DNA of 14,216 nt from assembly GCA_919901875.1 (NCBI GenBank), contig CAKKQG010000040.1, positions 3,408-17,623 on the forward strand. Reading direction: 5' to 3'. Shown here one piece after another: positions 12,379 to 14,216 of the stretch. Each line of letters opens with the position of its first letter. Position 1 is the stretch's first letter. This DNA is from Anaerolineales bacterium. Lineage in GTDB: Bacteria; Chloroflexota; Anaerolineae; Anaerolineales; VGOW01. Made by a program: the position numbers and the translations under genes. Below the pieces are notes generated by a model. The model searched no databases, had not been told where the DNA came from, and worked only from the letters and a program-made list of their open reading frames with translations.

Positions 12379-13168
12379 ACGACAACACTGCTTCTACCAC
12401 GCCGCCGCCAACGGCTAACGACTTGTCGGAGATAGTAAAGCAGTAACGCGGATCGCAACGCGGATCGAGATCGCCAATTTTTTCATTGGCATTAACAGAA
12501 ATGCCATCGTGAATCAAACCGCGCAATGCGCCATCGAAGGGCGCGATTATTTTCTGCCCATCTACTGTGGCGATCACGTCGCCTTTGCGAATCAGATCGC
12601 CAATTTCTTTTTGGGCGCACAACGCACCCGCGCCGGGCGCGCGCAAAACACGATCACCTTCAAAGCCCATCACCGATTCGGGTTTGCCCGTATCCGCTTG
12701 TGCCGCGCCTTTCCATATCACACGCCCCAGATCGTGACCGCGATTCGTTTCAATAATTGCGTGGCAATGAACCCCCGCCACAAATCCGGGACCCAAGCCA
12801 ACAACAAACTGCGCCGAATCAATTTTTGTATCGAGCGGCTGCTTGCACATTCGGGCATCAATTAAGATTGAGGGTTGGAGGGTAGAGATTGAATCGCCGT
12901 CGGGATCGATCAAGACAGGAATATCGCCGCCGCGCGCGAGGACGGCAGCCCCGAAGAAATCGTAGCGGATCGCCTGAAGTCCATCAATCGAAATCCCTCC
13001 GTCATAGATCGCTTGGGCCACCGAGACCATGCGCCGCACCACACGCGGTTGATCGAGTTCGAGAACGATGACGGGAAAACCGGCATGATGCAAACGGTGA
13101 ACAACGCCGGTGGCAAGATCGCCGCCACCGCGCACGAGGCACAATGTGTTGTGAAAGAGAAGAGGCAT
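12359..13168 (-). CDS. yqeB: YqeB / EF2563-family selenium-dependent molybdenum hydroxylase system protein
   Basis: This 269-residue protein matches the EF2563/YqeB family: LVRGGGDLATGVVHRLHHAG (11-30), LELDQPRVVRRMVSVAQAIYDG (36-57), VGLGPGFVAGVHCHAIIETNRGHDLGRVIWKG (123-154) and a C-terminal biotinyl/lipoyl-like fold around DLIRKGDVIATVDGQKIIAPFDGALRGLI. Genes of this family accompany YqeC and MocA and are tied to maturation of selenium-dependent molybdenum hydroxylases; the exact reaction is not known to me. It begins 1 nt after the GDSL stop, with no ribosome-binding site, so it is probably translated after re-initiation. The last residues (SWMANSR) and the stop are written by the heptad array 12232-12378. 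A four-unit heptad array also lies inside (12865-12892). Confidence 0.87.
   Translation of the reverse strand: MPLLFHNTLCLVRGGGDLATGVVHRLHHAGFPVIVLELDQPRVVRRMVSVAQAIYDGGISIDGLQAIRYDFFGAAVLARGGDIPVLIDPDGDSISTLQPSILIDARMCKQPLDTKIDSAQFVVGLGPGFVAGVHCHAIIETNRGHDLGRVIWKGAAQADTGKPESVMGFEGDRVLRAPGAGALCAQKEIGDLIRKGDVIATVDGQKIIAPFDGALRGLIHDGISVNANEKIGDLDPRCDPRYCFTISDKSLAVGGGVVEAVLSWMANSR
12865..12892 (+). repeat. Heptad array inside the YqeB coding region
   Basis: Four units in register: AGATTGA, GGGTTGG, AGGGTAG, AGATTGA, of the same type as 11908-11949. On the - strand it encodes SISTLQPSIL, similar to SNLQPLI encoded by the array in the YqeC gene. Confidence 0.6.
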
Positions 13169-13169
13169 T

Positions 13170-14048
13170 CTATTTTAGCGATGGCTCTATCGCCTTGAAC
13201 CACATCTCGGCGATCACATCGTAGCCCTTCTCGTTAGGATGATTGCCGTCGCTGTAAAGCGTGGCGGCGTCCACAAAAATTTTGGTGCTATAAAAATCCA
13301 CTGCAATCGCGCCCTGCTTCGCCGCCACATCTTTGATCAGGTTGTTGTAGGCAACGACTTGCTTCGACATTTGGGCGAGTTCCCCTTTGGTGATTGCGGT
13401 GAAGGCTTGACCATTGAGGGCAACGGGACGCTTAGATTGATCATCGAGCAAGGCAATGAACACCATCGCCCCGCTCTTCTTTAATTCGCTGACAATAGTT
13501 TCAATGTTCTTGCGAAAATTTTGCAAATCATCTTGTTCGTCTTTAGGTGTTGTGCCGCTGGGGTTGCCGTATTCGTATAAATACCAAAGATCGTTGCTAC
13601 CGATCCACACCAGTGCAATGTTGGGCTTGGCGTCTAACGCTTGTTTGAGTTGAGCCGCTTGCCCATCGTGACCTTTGATTAGATTCTCCGAAGTCCAGCC
13701 GGATTTCCCGAAGTTGGCGATCTGTGACCCGCCACGAATTTTTTGGATCAACGCGATTAAACGTCCGGGATAGCCTTTGCCGGAATCGTCGCCGTCACCT
13801 TCGGTGAGGCTGTCGCCGAGCGCGACGATCTTGAGCGCACCTGCCGGAAGTTTGGCAACAGGAGCGGTTGTGGGTTGAGAGGCGGAAGTTGCGGGCGCGG
13901 ATGTTGGGTTGGTTAAGCGAGTCGGCAGCGCGGCGGTTGGCGGTGTCACCGTATTAAAAGCTGTCGACGGACTCGACACCGGTGTTACAGGCGTAGCGCA
14001 ACTCACGAGTAAGACAGCGATCAAAAAATAAAAAATAGGACGTATCAT
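13170..14048 (-). CDS. SGNH/GDSL-family esterase lipoprotein
   Basis: This 292-residue protein begins with a lipoprotein signal (FYFLIAVLLVSC, lipidated Cys17) and a Thr/Pro/Ser/Ala-rich linker to about residue 68. A single SGNH hydrolase domain follows: block I IVALGDSLTEGDG with nucleophile S80, block II FGKSGWTS (113-120), block III WIGSNDLW with N152, and block V DGNHPNEKGY with D267 and H270. All four catalytic or oxyanion residues are present, so it should be an active lipase, esterase or acetylhydrolase anchored outside the cytoplasmic membrane; acetyl groups on glycan are a plausible substrate but unproven. CTCCT at 14054-14058 gives an AGGAG site 5 nt before the ATG. It leads the - strand gene row. 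Confidence 0.9.
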   Translation of the reverse strand: MIRPIFYFLIAVLLVSCATPVTPVSSPSTAFNTVTPPTAALPTRLTNPTSAPATSASQPTTAPVAKLPAGALKIVALGDSLTEGDGDDSGKGYPGRLIALIQKIRGGSQIANFGKSGWTSENLIKGHDGQAAQLKQALDAKPNIALVWIGSNDLWYLYEYGNPSGTTPKDEQDDLQNFRKNIETIVSELKKSGAMVFIALLDDQSKRPVALNGQAFTAITKGELAQMSKQVVAYNNLIKDVAAKQGAIAVDFYSTKIFVDAATLYSDGNHPNEKGYDVIAEMWFKAIEPSLK

Positions 14049-14068
14049 AGATTCTCCTTTTCGTTTGC

Positions 14069-14097
14069 TTGACGTATGTTCTAGCGCGGGTTACAAT
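14069..14097 (+). promoter_or_regulatory. Sigma70-like promoter facing right
   Basis: TTGACG (14069-14074) and TACAAT (14092-14097) are separated by exactly 17 nt. Transcription would start near 14104 and give a leader of about 82 nt before the ATG at 14186. It lies close to the start of the divergent GDSL gene. Confidence 0.7.
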
Positions 14098-14116
14098 TCC
14101 GCCCTGTCACTTCGTA

Positions 14117-14137
14117 GAGCAAGTTGTCAACTTGCTC
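14117..14137. repeat. Perfect 10-bp palindrome in the leader
   Basis: GAGCAAGTTG and CAACTTGCTC are exact reverse complements around a single T. It sits in the predicted leader upstream of the last gene. It may be another dispersed repeat or a leader hairpin; no T-run follows. Confidence 0.6.
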
Positions 14138-14185
14138 AACAAATAGCTTTTGCCCGTCGTGTTGTGTCTGGCGGTTGTCACCTGA

Positions 14186-14216
14186 ATGTTTAAAAGCCTC
14201 AGCGACAAATTACAAA
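14186..14216 (+). CDS. ffh: Probable signal recognition particle protein Ffh, 5' end
   Basis: Only ten full codons are visible before the window ends, reading MFKSLSDKLQ. This fits the start of Ffh/SRP54 proteins, whose N-termini commonly read MF-x-SL-(S/T)-x-(K/R)-LQ. Ffh is the GTPase that binds signal peptides together with 4.5S RNA and targets ribosomes to the membrane through FtsY. A good promoter lies at 14069-14097. No clear ribosome-binding site is seen before the ATG. The assignment rests on ten residues, so it is tentative. Confidence 0.5.
   Translation, partial: MFKSLSDKLQ

Overview
The window most likely comes from a non-phototrophic Chloroflexota bacterium of the Anaerolineae type. 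This is inference from gene style: lipoproteins with long Thr/Pro/Ala-rich linkers, a YqeC-MocA fusion, a BchI-type ATPase without photosynthesis genes, and very many short inverted repeats in and between genes. No rRNA or other taxonomic marker is present to prove it. Gene density is high and both strands are used: + strand from 1 to about 9200, - strand from 9254 to 14048, then + strand again at the right edge.

Left region (1-6098) is a surface-polysaccharide locus: the 3' part of an O-antigen ligase/polymerase-like membrane protein, a three-gene toxin-antitoxin cassette (DUF433 protein, small antitoxin, VapC-like PIN toxin) ending in a clear terminator, a UDP-glucuronate decarboxylase (UDP-xylose synthase), a second ligase/polymerase-like protein, a GtrA-like flippase and a GT4 glycosyltransferase. 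The last two overlap by ATGA. Together they could make a nucleotide sugar, transfer sugars, move lipid-linked sugar across the membrane and polymerise or ligate glycan.

Middle region (6099-9200): a small beta-repeat protein that may be read from a leaderless mRNA, a hotdog acyl-CoA thioesterase, a magnesium-chelatase subunit I-type AAA+ ATPase with no VWA partner nearby, an unrecognised six-helix membrane protein, and tRNA-Gly(CCC), whose 5' end overlaps the membrane-protein gene. A strong hairpin terminator lies between the tRNA and the convergent - strand genes.

Right region (9254-14048, - strand): in transcription order a GDSL lipoprotein esterase, YqeB, a YqeC-MocA fusion, a Hint-domain lipoprotein and an HD-domain protein. 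YqeB, YqeC and MocA are accessory factors for molybdenum hydroxylases (Mo cofactor cytidylylation and the proposed selenium-dependent maturation route). No hydroxylase structural gene is in the window. At the far right a sigma70-like promoter faces right and the first ten codons fit the start of ffh (SRP54).

The most unusual aspect is repeat structure. At least seven loci carry degenerate arrays with a strict 7-nt period, several folded back on themselves. Perfect 15-16 bp palindromes lie in frame inside three coding regions, a REP-like hairpin contains a false start codon, and a 28-nt sequence recurs inverted on either side of a 2.8 kb block. Several protein ends appear to be written by these repeats, so start and end coordinates near them need care.
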